Shown here piece by piece: positions 24,627 to 33,842 of a stretch of 64,000 nucleotides of DNA. Source of the stretch: Allolobophora icterica. Its lineage: Eukaryota; Annelida; Clitellata; Crassiclitellata; Lumbricidae. Positions within the stretch are counted from its first letter, which is position 1, and each line of letters opens with the position of its first letter. A model generated the notes under the pieces. That model was not told the DNA's origin and did not search any database. It saw nothing but the letters and a program-made list of their open reading frames with translations. The stretch covers positions 94,469,875-94,533,874 of the forward strand of contig OY744604.1 of assembly GCA_963556255.1 (NCBI GenBank), given 5' to 3'. Both the position numbers and the translations under genes were made by a program.

Positions 24627-25426
24627 CACTGTGTCCCGATGAAAAGTAGACCCCCCCAAAAAGTGTCATAACTCGGTCAAAACGTTTAGCATTTGCCTGA
24701 AATTTTAAAAAGAACAACAGTAGCCATATTACCAAAAAATCCTAACGCCGCTTGGAAATGTTGGTGAGTTTGTCAAGTTTATCAACGTTTGAGATGCAGT
24801 ACTGAAAAGGGGAAATTTCCAACATACAAATTTTTGACAAACGTTTAGGGGTCTACTTTTCATCGGGCGGCTACTTCACATTCAACAAGACAGTGCCCCT
24901 GCGCACCAAGCACGTGAGACCATTGCTCTGCTATCCCGGGAGACACCCGACTTCATATCCCCGCAGCTGTGGCCGCCCAACAGTCCAGACCTCAGTCCAG
25001 TTGACTATCAAATCTGGAGTGTACTGGAGGAGCGCGTTTATCGTTCCCGCGTTCGTGACGTTGATCACCTGAGGCGCGTCTGATTGAAGAGTGGCAGCTG
25101 TTTAACCAAGTGATCATCGACCGGGTCATCAAACAGTGGCATCCACGTCTGCGGTCGTGTGCACGTGAACAAGGAGGACATTTTGAACACCAGCTGTAGC
25201 TGAACTTCACTTCCTTGTGGCTCTTGTATGTTGGAAATTTCCCCTTTTCAGTACTGCATCTCAAACGTTCATAAACTTGACAAACTCAATAATATTTCCA
25301 AACGGCTTTACGATTTGGTGGCAATATGGCTACTGTTGCTGTTTTTAAAATTCCAGGCAAATGCTAAAAGCTGTGACCGAGTTATGACACTTTTTCTTGG
25401 GGTCTACTTTTCATCGGGACACAGTG
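24627..25426 (+). mobile_element. Tc1/mariner-superfamily deletion derivative with long TIRs
   Basis: An 800-bp element bounded by TA dinucleotides (24625-24626, 25427-25428), the target duplication expected of IS630-Tc1-mariner elements. Ends are CACTGTGTCCCGATGAAAAG and its reverse complement, and the inverted repeats extend for roughly 190 bp. The interior carries the 3' part of a transposase gene. A further copy of the terminal motif (GGGGTCTACTTTTCATCGGG) occurs internally at 24849-24868, beside the transposase remnant. Confidence 0.85.
24886..25198 (+). pseudogene. Mariner-type transposase remnant (DD37D spacing)
   Basis: Translation gives QQDSAPAHQAR, then WPPNSPDLSPVDYQIWS, the second and third catalytic blocks of an IS630-Tc1-mariner transposase. 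The Asp in QQD and the Asp in VDY are separated by 37 residues, the spacing of the DD37D (maT-type) clade. The frame is broken near 25075 by a one-base shift, after which WQLFNQVIIDRVIKQW continues the C-terminus to a stop at about 25198. The N-terminal DNA-binding half and first Asp are missing, so it cannot encode a working enzyme. Confidence 0.8.
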
Positions 25427-25428
25427 TA

Positions 25429-26190
25429 CATATCTATATACGTATCTATGATAATTATAATGTCAATAAGTAGGCTAATAACTATGTAGAATGGATAACG
25501 ATTGCTCATAATTATGTAGGCTTAATTATGCTTAATTGATTTGGGTAAGTATTGGGATCAGTAAGAAAATATTGACCCCGATGAACATGTACATTTATTT
25601 CCTCGGCCAGCGTTCAGTGCAGTCGAACTTGAATGATAGGAAAAGAGCCGTATGTGAGTGTGCGCGTGTGTGCGTGTGCGCGCGTGCGCGCGCGCATATA
25701 TGTGTGTATGTATGGGTGTGCGCGTTTGTGGACATGGTTAGCCTAGCTGTTGCTAATTCTAATTCTAATATATTAGCTAAAAGATTTTGCTAATTCTAAT
25801 TCTATTCGATCAGCAATATAACTTACCGTGCCCATCTCTGGTGGCAGTGTGTTAAATGAAATCACGTATAGGCCTACAGAAAGAGACTACTTTGTATTAT
25901 TGTCGAATTAGTAGATTATTTATTCTTATGAAATGTCTACTGCAGAAGGCCATACAGGCGAAATCATAGGGTGCCAATTAATATGACATTATTTATTAAT
26001 ACGCGAAATCTGCGCTCTAGGCCCTAATTGGGTTGGGACGCCAGATGGAAAGTTCGCCCATAATAGGCCTATAATATATATAATCACACACACACATAAT
26101 TATATATATATATATATTTATATATATATAATCAGAATTTCTGCGATGGCCCTGGAGACATATAAATACATACACATATATAGACCCATG
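25429..26190. other. Noncoding stretch with Z-DNA-prone tract
   Basis: No gene recognised. 25657-25722 is an almost pure alternating purine-pyrimidine run (GTGTGCGCG..CGCGCGTGCGCGCGCG type). 26087-26130 contains CA and TA dinucleotide runs. Confidence 0.6.
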
Positions 26191-26445
26191 CAGGGTGGGA
26201 ATTGTCGGGGGTGGAGTTGGGGTTCACCCCCTAGTCTTTCTTAGGAAGTTAGGATCCCACAGTTAAATCTTCATTGCACACCCCATGGGGATAATTTCCA
26301 ACGTCCTCAGTTGTGCTAGTGCGAGTTAGCATTATTTGACTCTGAGGCTCTGACAAAGAGAAAACATTTCCATGGTGTATCATGTATGCATTTTTGAATT
26401 TTCTCAAAAAGGAATTGATTTTGGGGATTCGAGTCTGACTTCTTA
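26191..26445. mobile_element. hAT-like element B, second copy (one end)
   Basis: Begins CAGGGTGGGAATTGTC and matches 21380-22038 in reverse orientation (CTAGTCTTTCTTAGGA, the GGGTGTGCAATGAAGA equivalent, CCATGGTGTATCATGTATGC). This copy lacks the SINE present at 21733. The other terminus was not found. Confidence 0.5.
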
Positions 26446-26830
26446 ACCTAAATCCATTCAACCGTAACAGCTCTTTTGCCTTCCCTCCTTTATTCACCGT
26501 GCAAACGGATTCGGTTCTTCGCAATCTCTGGAAAACCCCTCGGACTTGACACAGCGATCGAATGTAGAATGACGAGGTGTTTTTGCACGTAGTTCGAGTT
26601 TACACTTAGGATTACTATGTGCGTGGCCTGTGGTGATGACATCACGCGTGACCCGTCGATCTGGTGGGAAAACCCAGACATCGGTTGTTGCGTATACGAG
26701 AAACTTCATTCATAGAGGTCTGTGAACTGTCGCAGCCTTTCTAAGACTTACACTGTTTGCTGTGTCTGGATGCTCAGCGTTTCCCAGTAGGCCTAATACT
26801 GCCTTCGACTTTTGTTGTTAAGATTGTATG
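26446..26830. repeat. Dispersed repeat R3, copy 1
   Basis: Closely matches 32725-33128: AAATCCATTCAACCGTAACA, GATGACATCACGCGTGACCC and GTCGATCTGGTGGGAAAACC are shared in order with small indels. The class is unknown; no terminal repeats were defined. Confidence 0.7.
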
Positions 26831-26997
26831 TAGGCCTATATTACAGAATTAAAGCAATAGTCTGCAAAGTGCGTTAGCTATGTAGCCTGTGCTGTATGGT
26901 CTAACATGCTTAATCTGAATTTAAAATGTAGGCCCCCTAAATATTATATAACACGACAGTGCGCATTTTTATATGAGCACTTTGTAACTCCTACGGC

Positions 26998-27321
26998 CAG
27001 AGGCGTAACTTTACCCTAAAAAGTGGGGGTACCAATACCTTGGTCTAAAAAGTGGGGGGTACCAATTTCTTCTCCACTTTCGTTTTTCGCATGATAACCA
27101 TTTTGAACATATTCCCTGCCAGTATTCTCATTAATTTTGGCTCTCGATTTACCTGTGTATCTAAGCACTTTCATACTTTTGGCGGAGATTGCGTTCTCTG
27201 GAAGGCACAATAATAAAATATTGATTGGCATTGTTTAAAAAGTGGGGGGTACAGTACCCCCCCCAGTCCAAAAAGTGGGGGGTACGGGTACCCCTCGTAC
27301 CCCCCACAAATTACGCCTATG
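26998..27321. mobile_element. hAT MITE family G, full copy
   Basis: 324 bp, starts CAGAGGCGTAACTTT and ends AAATTACGCCTATG (imperfect TIRs), with a perfect 8-bp target duplication CCTACGGC at 26990-26997 and 27322-27329. Internal GTGGGGGGTAC boxes occur near both ends. Other copies are at 52870, 55359 and 57613. The 8-bp duplication assigns it to the hAT-type transposition mode. Confidence 0.9.
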
Positions 27322-27479
27322 CCTACGGCTACGTGTAGGCCTACTTAGCCCTTGTCCTACCTGCGCAGGCTGCGTACGAAGTCTATAGAAATATAATGTT
27401 ATTTGAAATTTTATTTTTCGCGCTTTTCGTTTAACAAAAATTAATGTAGGCCTATAGAAACGAGTTCCATCAGTTCAAT

Positions 27480-28095
27480 GTCTCCAGCAATATCACAGCT
27501 AGTCCAAGTCTTTCTTACAGCATGGAGATTCGCAGATATGTTTTTATCAACTTGAGCTTCAAGAAGCTTCTCTCACCACTAGCCACAGAAACTGGAAGCG
27601 TTAAGAAGATTCGCAGAGCAATAGGCTAACAGTGTTTGGGACAATATATCTGTTAGTTTATTTTTCAATATAAAGTTTAGTACATCCTCTGGCGATGTAC
27701 ACCTTGCAACTCGTCTTGAAATGGGTTGCAGTTCACAACTGCAGATCAACTCCATCAATATCTTTGAAGTCTCCGTGTTGCGAAGCTTTCTCGAGGTTCA
27801 AGCAATGTTCCATAATTTCCTTTCTTGGAACTGACGTCATATAGGCATTATAGGACATAGCAAAAACTCAGAAAACCCAAGGTAGAGCTGAGTCTGCGAC
27901 GTCATCTGACTGACTTCACTGACATTACCGTTAAACCGTTTCCTATTTTCGTATAATTCATTTATTAATTACTGGTGGCAAAAACGGCGGCAAATGTTTG
28001 AAAATATATTTCTTTATATAGCTTTTCTGCGCCCTCAGAAATGTGCCGCCCTAGGCGGCCGCCTAGTTCGCCTATAGTGGTTAAACCGGCCATGA
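27480..28095 (-). pseudogene. Degenerate hAT transposase, C-terminal part, with one TIR
   Basis: On the minus strand around 27540-27620 the translation reads LPVSVASGERSFLKLKLIK, the signature of the hAT dimerisation domain (family form SVASGERSFSKLKLIKTYLR). Upstream, at 27720-27850, EIMEHCLNLEKASQHGDFKD is in the expected direction, but frames shift and stops intervene. The right end GGTTAAACCGGCC at 28080-28092 resembles the CAGGGCCGGTTTAACC-type hAT terminus. The left terminus was not found. A long-dead autonomous element. Confidence 0.65.
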
Positions 28096-28162
28096 TGCAG
28101 TCACATATAGGCATATACGCAGTTTAAAAAGAATAATAATAATAATTCTATTCGTAAAACGA

Positions 28163-28289
<127 letters not shown>

Positions 28290-28290
<1 letters not shown>

Positions 28291-28510
28291 CCTTTTTCTT
28301 TATTTATTCAAACCGACAAACGCAGTAAGATTACATTGAGACATGACAGTACAATTATTATCAATATCTTAACTAAACACACGTTATGGCAGCCATACAT
28401 AGCGCCCTACCGAGGGGTTGCGGGAATCGAACCGCGTAGGCCCTACTGCTGCTCTCCTGCTCTCCTGGCCATGAGTGCAACCATTACTCTAACCCCCCTC
28501 CGCTAAGTGG
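28290..28510 (-). mobile_element. tRNA-related SINE family S3, copy 2
   Basis: Contains CAAACCGACAAACGCAGTAA, GATTACATTGAGACATGACA and TATGGCAGCC, as in the other S3 copies. It ends with a box-B-like motif on the minus strand (CGGTTCGATTCCCGCAACCC) near 28424-28440. Confidence 0.75.
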
Positions 28511-29146
28511 TATCTATATTATTCTGGTGGAAGACAGGTTTTTGTAAGAACTGAAAACACAGAGCCATGTCAGTTAGAAAAGATAACCCTTTGGAGAAAC
28601 AGCCTTTCCTTGCCTTGGTGTCCACAAGGAGTTTCTTGTTAGACCCTTTTTCGACCCCCAGCAGCGCCTATATGTCACGGCGAATAGAAGCCCCGTGTAC
28701 TCACACTTCACCACGGACAACTTTGGACTCTAAGTTTGAGAATTTGCATTCCGATTCGCTCGAAAGTTGGAGGAAGATTTAGGACCGTTATTCTTTAGCA
28801 TCTAATTAGTGTTTGGATCAGACGGAAAGATTGTCGAATGCCACGATATGCCACGGGTGAAAATAATGATAATTATCACGTACGCAATCATTGTCCCCGC
28901 AGGCTCTAGCCGCCTGCGTACATTCATGCGTACTGTCAACATTCGTAGTAAGTTATTGCAAAAAAAACCAGTTGAACTTCGAGTCGCTTCGTATTTATAT
29001 ACATCCATAGCCTGACCACGTCAGACTCTTCATTGGATAACGTCTCAATTCAAGAGCAAATGAAACTCCGCAACACAATCGTCACCATGGTGACGTCACA
29101 ATCATCACAAATAATAATTTTGACGTCACGTAAAAATTATTATTTG
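28511..29146. other. No recognisable gene
   Basis: Two small overlapping frames on opposite strands (28802-29015) show no motif and are probably chance. A short palindromic TGACGTCA-type stretch occurs near 29090-29125. Confidence 0.45.
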
Positions 29147-29154
29147 TTTAGGAG

Positions 29155-29514
29155 CAGGGCTGTAGTGGTAAAATTTGAGGTGAGTATACGCTACCGGTGA
29201 CCAGCGGCGTAAAAAAATTTGAAGACTTTTTTAGGAAAAATTTCAGACTTTTCACCAATTCTCAGAAAATTTTCAGACTTTTTACGATTTTGTCTCTGAA
29301 AAAGTTGATGACCTTTTTTTTTTTTTTTTTTTTTAGTCATTCGCCCTAAAAACCTTTAAAAACCTCTCTTTTTTTTAAAATTTTCGTTCCCAGAGGTAAG
29401 TATACGCTGTATACCCGCGTATACCCTCGTCTACAGCCATGAGTATACGCTCTCAAATTTCTCTAGAGGTAAGTATACGCTGTATACCCGCGTATACGCT
29501 CGACTACAGCCCTG
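29155..29514. mobile_element. hAT MITE family H, copy 1
   Basis: 360 bp with perfect 12-bp TIRs (CAGGGCTGTAGT / ACTACAGCCCTG) and a perfect 8-bp target duplication TTTAGGAG at 29147-29154 and 29515-29522. The right half carries repeated GAGGTAAGTATACGCTGTAT and ACCCGCGTATAC motifs. A T-run of 22 lies at 29314-29335. A second copy is at 55950. Confidence 0.92.
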
Positions 29515-29734
29515 TTTAGGAGGGAGCATTGGTGGAGCGTCGACCGTGTGTGTGACCGATAACAATAATTATATTCTTTACTAGTGTATTTGCCCGTCAT
29601 AATTATGACGGCAGTGTATATCGTTGATTAAAATGCTCTGATCACCGTCGTCAAGACTGACGTCACAAACGGTATTTCACAATAGAACAGAAACCGTTTA
29701 TCGTCGGACGGACACTATATGGATATTATATGTA

Positions 29735-29880
29735 TAGATGATTTCAAACCGACAGACGCAGTAAGATTACATTGAAACATGAAAGTACAATCAAGATCTT
29801 AATTAACACACGGTTTGGCAGCCATGCAAGGCGCCGCCCTAGAGGGGGGCTACGGGAGTCGATGCTTGCGTAAGTTTCCA
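29735..29880 (-). mobile_element. tRNA-related SINE family S3, copy 3 (partial)
   Basis: Matches S3 at 28300 and 40930 (TTTCAAACCGACAGACGCAG, TAAGATTACATTGAAACATG, TTTGGCAGCC, AAGGCGCCGCCC). The box-B end is degraded (TACGGGAGTCGATGC). Confidence 0.65.
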
Positions 29881-30014
29881 CACCGCTGAACATTGGAGGT
29901 CTGATCGTAGCTCTAGCTCTATAGCATTTGGATCACGTACCGAAGTCACGTCCAGCATACAGCAAAATTATTCAAAAATCAGAGGCAGAAGTTGAAGGTC
30001 GGCGAGTTAGCGAT

Positions 30015-30103
30015 TATTCGCAGTAACTGATGATCGTAATCATAATCTCGAAATTTCTACAGCGCCCAAAATCCCGAGTTGCTAGAACCAGCTTATTCAT
30101 ATA
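30015..30103 (+). repeat. Dispersed repeat A, left part (continues at 30966)
   Basis: Same left part as at 21196. It is interrupted at TTCATATA by the hAT element at 30104; the rest of the repeat resumes at 30958. Confidence 0.65.
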
Positions 30104-30957
30104 CAGTCTTGTTGTCCTCGAGACCAAGGTCTTGGTCTCGAATGCACTCGAGTTCGTTTTTAAAAGTCAAGGTCTTGGTCTTGAGGTTCAAGGTCTTGGT
30201 CTTGGTCTTGGTCTTGAGGTTCAAAGTCTTGGGCTTGGTCTCGCAAGACCAAGACCAAGACCGGCTGTTAATATGAACAGTCATTTAACAGAACTCAAGA
30301 ATTCTGTATCAAGCCTGCTTGCATCATACGACCAATATCTATGGATGGATACAAGTCATGTTGGTCAGGAAAACCCATTGGCAGCAGCAACAGTTATTCT
30401 GTATCAGACGGTATGATAAACCGTGGGAAGATTTCAAAAGGACTCACTATCTGTGCATTTACATCCAGTGTTTGAAAAGCTACTGTGTGTGTGTCAGCGA
30501 CTTCAGCACCTGTAGAACGTATTTTTCACATGGCGGAATTTTTATGAGGCCCACCAGGCACGTCATGGTCAGAAAATTCTGAGCGAATTGGTTTTGATAA
30601 AATACAAAAGGCATTTGGTATAAGAGTTTGCATGAAGGACTTTTGAATACAAATTCGGATTTAAAGTTAATTTGCTTGAATAAAATAAAAGACTCATGTT
30701 TTCATTAAAATAGCGAATATTCCGACTTGACAATTTTTAGAAGCCTTGACCTGATTTCGATTTTTTGGGCCTTGGTCTTGGTCTTGGTCTTGAGGTTCAA
30801 GGTCTTGGTCTTGGTCTTGGTCTTGAGGTTCAAGGTCTTGGTCTTGGTCTTGGTGTCGAGGTTCAAGGTCTTGGTCTTGGTCTTGGTCTTGGTCTTGAGG
30901 TTCAAGGTCTTAGTCTTGGTCTTGGTCTTGAGGTTTAAGGTCTTGGCAACAAGACTG
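30104..30957 (+). mobile_element. hAT element with GGTCTT minisatellite arms
   Basis: 854 bp with perfect 11-bp TIRs (CAGTCTTGTTG / CAACAAGACTG) and a perfect 8-bp target duplication TTCATATA (30096-30103, 30958-30965). Both subterminal regions (30125-30270 and 30768-30945) are tandem GGTCTT hexamers interspersed with GAGGTTCAAG. Between them lies a hAT transposase remnant. The arms yield long artificial open frames (Val-Leu-Val-Leu or Lys-Thr-Lys-Thr repeats) that are not genes. Confidence 0.88.
30455..30600 (+). pseudogene. hAT transposase dimerisation-domain remnant
   Basis: Across several frames this reads HPVFEKLL, then VSATSAPVERIF, then SHGGIFMRPTRH, the order found in the C-terminal hAT dimerisation domain (family form ATSAPSERVFS..G). 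At least two frame changes are needed, so the copy is inactive. Confidence 0.7.
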
Positions 30958-30965
30958 TTCATATA

Positions 30966-31150
30966 TACGCTTAGTCAAAACAAAATCGATAGGCGGGGGA
31001 GTAAAATCGGTTCAAGGTCAAGATCCAAAGGGGTCAGGCAGACAGATAGTAAGACGACTAAGGTGGATGTTGTTTAGAGTTGAAACGGCGAGGGAGGTAA
31101 GGGGAAGAGGAGGAATCGGGATAGGATTTGTGAAAGAGGATTTGTTTTCA
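30966..31150 (+). repeat. Dispersed repeat A, right part
   Basis: CGCTTAGTCAAAACAAAATC to the GAGGAATCGGGATAGG region, matching 21270-21290 plus 22047-22220. Together with 30015-30103 it gives the uninterrupted form of repeat A. Confidence 0.65.
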
Positions 31151-31310
31151 GTTTCGAGTGAAATTGTGATTGTAATCAGTAGCTTCTATTGCGCCCGTAT
31201 CTAATGCACAAAGCATCAACCGATGGCACACCAAAACCAAGCCGTAATCAGGTCAATATCCAGAAGATCAGTCCGTAAGACAGCCTGTGATGGACAAGCA
31301 ATTTGAAAGA
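31150..31310 (-). mobile_element. SINE family S2, copy 1
   Basis: Contains AGCTTCTATTGCGCCC, CACAAAGCATCAACCGATGG, CACACCAAAACCAAGCCGTA and ATATCCAGAAGATCAGTC, shared with 43905-44060 and 47541-47650 and, in reverse, with the intronic segments at 45160 and 56600. Orientation is inferred from a box-B-like motif in the 47541 copy. Confidence 0.7.
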
Positions 31311-32550
31311 GGCAAGTTTTGTTATGAACGAAATGCCACAAGCGACTGAGCAGAGGTCAAGGTTTAATATGAAACAATATCCAGCTATTTACATGCGAAT
31401 TATACCTTTCCAAGACGACACAGCGTAGAAACGTCTTGGCTTCCTGCAGCGGCTCCCTGCATGCGCTCCGGAATCTTAGAACTCACAGCCTCCATCAGGA
31501 AGCATCGCCTGCTGTTGCGATTGCACGTAAGGTATCTTGTTGTATCTGCTTCTGCCTGGTGGGGCCTATAGCCTCTGCAGAAGATCGTAAAAGACTTGAA
31601 AGATTCTTGTCTCTAGACTTCGGAAAGCTGGTTATCTCCAGATGAATTCGCCGAGTCTTGAACAGGTGGATAAACGTCTGCTCTGTGCTGTAACATGGAG
31701 CAGGTTACTTGTTCTTCGATAACCTACCATCTCCTGCCATTATAGTCTGCGGCCTCGTCCCCATGACTTTACATAGCGACAAAGATGATTCCAATGTTAT
31801 CCCTCGTGTCCTCTATGGTGCCCTAAAACTAAATTGACTGTACTTCATACTCCATTCTTCATTTATCGCCTTCATATTATCATATTATTTAATCGTGTGC
31901 TTGTACCTTACTGCGGTGTGTCAGCTAGAGAATTAATTAACGAATAATAATAATAAAATAATAATTACAAAACAGTTTTCACCCACTCTGGGTTCTGTTG
32001 TTTTCGTTTCGAGCAAGATTAATCAACATGTACTAGTTATAAGCGCATATACATAGGCCTGATGCCATTTTTGTCTATGGTCTGGATATTATGTAAGCTA
32101 TAACCTTAGTTGCCTAACAACCTGCGACATGAACTCCTCAGCCTCTCTTTACCTCTTTTCCGCAAGCACTTGAAGACCACTCTGTTCGATCGTCGTTTCA
32201 TTGTCTTAGGTAGGGAGCAATCCTGTTTCGCCACTTCTCTTCAATGGCGCTGTATAAATTTGAAATGATAAATTACATAAAATGTTCTGTTGGTGAAGAC
32301 TCGAGATCCGGACTTAGGCTAGCCTACAGTATATACGGCGAGATCTTCATCCACTGCAGTTCTCAATAGGCCTACAGCCTCTTTGTTAATTCGGGTTTTC
32401 ATTGATAAGGAACTAATTTATGCAAAGTCCGAGCACTTTTTTTAGATATATGCGCGCTTGGTTGGTTTAATAATTTTGAAACCAGTAAACAATGAACTGC
32501 ATAAAGCAAGTACAGTGGACTGGAAAATTATTGGCCTTCTTTTGTCTGCT
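31311..32550. other. No recognisable gene
   Basis: About 1.2 kb of unique-looking sequence. A 69-codon frame at 31436-31645 has no recognised domain. 32140-32280 includes an AGCGCTGTATAAATTTGAAA-like segment (GGCGCTGTATAAATT) resembling SINE tails in this genome. Nothing else could be supported. Confidence 0.45.
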
Positions 32551-32558
32551 GTGAAGAG

Positions 32559-32709
32559 CAGTGGCGGCGCCGCCTAGGCCTATGTTTGTTGTACGGCTTT
32601 TGCCGTACCACTTTTTAAGGTTTTACGGATAAAACCTAATTTTACCGTACATTTTTACCCAGACCCTCTAATTTGCCGTACCACTTTTCAAATCGTGGCG
32701 CCGCCACTG
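32559..32709. mobile_element. Small hAT MITE
   Basis: 151 bp with TIRs CAGTGGCGGCGCC / GGCGCCGCCACTG and a perfect 8-bp target duplication GTGAAGAG (32551-32558, 32710-32717). The TTGCCGTACCACTTTT motif occurs twice internally. Confidence 0.92.
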
Positions 32710-32724
32710 GTGAAGAGCCTTTTG

Positions 32725-33126
32725 GCCTTCTTAATCTAAATCCATTCAACCGTAACAGCTCTTTTGCCTTCCTCTCCTTTATTCGCCGTTCAAACAGATC
32801 CTGTTTTTCACAATCTCTGGAAAACCCATCGGGCTTGAATGTTGAATGACGAGGTGTTTTTGCACTTAGTTCTCAAGTAGCGTTGTAGAAAGTTCGAGTT
32901 TACACTTTGGATTACTATGTGCATGGCCTGTGGTGATGACATCACGCGTGACCCGTCGATCTGGTGGGAAAACCCAGACTTCGTTTGTTGCGTATACGAG
33001 AAACTTCATTCATTGAGGTCTGTGAACTCTCGCAGCCTTTCTAAGACTTACACTGTTTGCACTGTTTGCTGTGTCTGCAGGATGCTCAGCGTTTCCGAGT
33101 AATACTGACTACGACTTTTGTTGTTA

Positions 33127-33128
<2 letters not shown>
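32725..33128. repeat. Dispersed repeat R3, copy 2
   Basis: Matches 26446-26830 with small indels, including a duplicated ACTGTTTGC at 33051-33068. It ends exactly where the (TA)n tract begins. Confidence 0.7.

Positions 33129-33206
<78 letters not shown>
33129..33206. repeat. (TA)n tract, left half of insertion target
   Basis: About 78 bp of pure TA that stops at the LTR start; (TA)n resumes at 39070 after the other LTR. The retrotransposon split one longer TA tract. Confidence 0.95.
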
Positions 33207-33210
<4 letters not shown>

Positions 33211-33694
33211 AGGTCCCAATGAATTAAATAGTAATAAGCTCGAACTAGGAGTATGAATTTTGTAGTTTTATTTAAAATTACAATAGTACGAATAAGGCTA
33301 CCATTTCAAAGGAGCAAACCGTCCAGAACATCAGAAGACGATACAGCAAAGAAGTATTACAAACGTGTCTCTTCTTCGTAATTATAAGAGTTCAAATACG
33401 GTAAACTCGGTAATCAGCATTGTTGGTCACAGTGGACACGAAACAACGAAATATAACGCAGTTAAGCCTCATACGGCATTTACTTAATTAACATGCGTAC
33501 AACTCGAGACTTGGCCTTTAAAAATACTCGAAACAGAAAAGACCTCGTCAGGTCACGAATAAAGGCCAAACTCGACAATCCTAGGGCCTCCTTCCCTTAT
33601 ATAGTACTTTCCCGGGCCGCTCCTCTCAAGGAGCCGGTCAAGTGCGACTCAGACACGGGAGAGTACATATGGACCAAGAGGGCAACATCTAACA
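33207..33694 (-). repeat. 3' LTR of complete Gmr1-like element
   Basis: 488 bp, TGTTAG...CTAACA. A small open frame inside (33493-33759, reading out of the LTR) is present identically in the other LTR and is not evidence of a gene. Confidence 0.95.
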
Positions 33695-33715
33695 TACCCC
33701 CGGATCCCAAGGAAG
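33695..33715 (-). other. Candidate polypurine tract
   Basis: On the minus strand the 3' LTR is preceded by GGGATCCGGGGGTA, a G-rich stretch in the position of the plus-strand primer. It is not a pure purine tract, so the call rests mainly on position. Confidence 0.45.
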
Positions 33716-33842
33716 AGGAAACCACAGGGTTTCCGACTTATATGCACAAGAAATCTTAACTACCCAAAGAAAAAACTATACACAACAACTAATATACCTA
33801 TTCCAAAGTATTTACAGAAGAAGTCCACGTATGGATATCTAA

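Noticed and set aside
30030..31077. Open frames of 128 and 116 codons with Val-Leu-Gly repeats
   Set aside because: They lie in GGTCTT hexamer arms of a hAT element; no codon constraint or domain.
33493..33759. 88-codon open frame inside the LTR, repeated in the other LTR
   Set aside because: Identity between copies reflects LTR identity, not coding selection; no motif, and it reads out of the LTR into different flanks.
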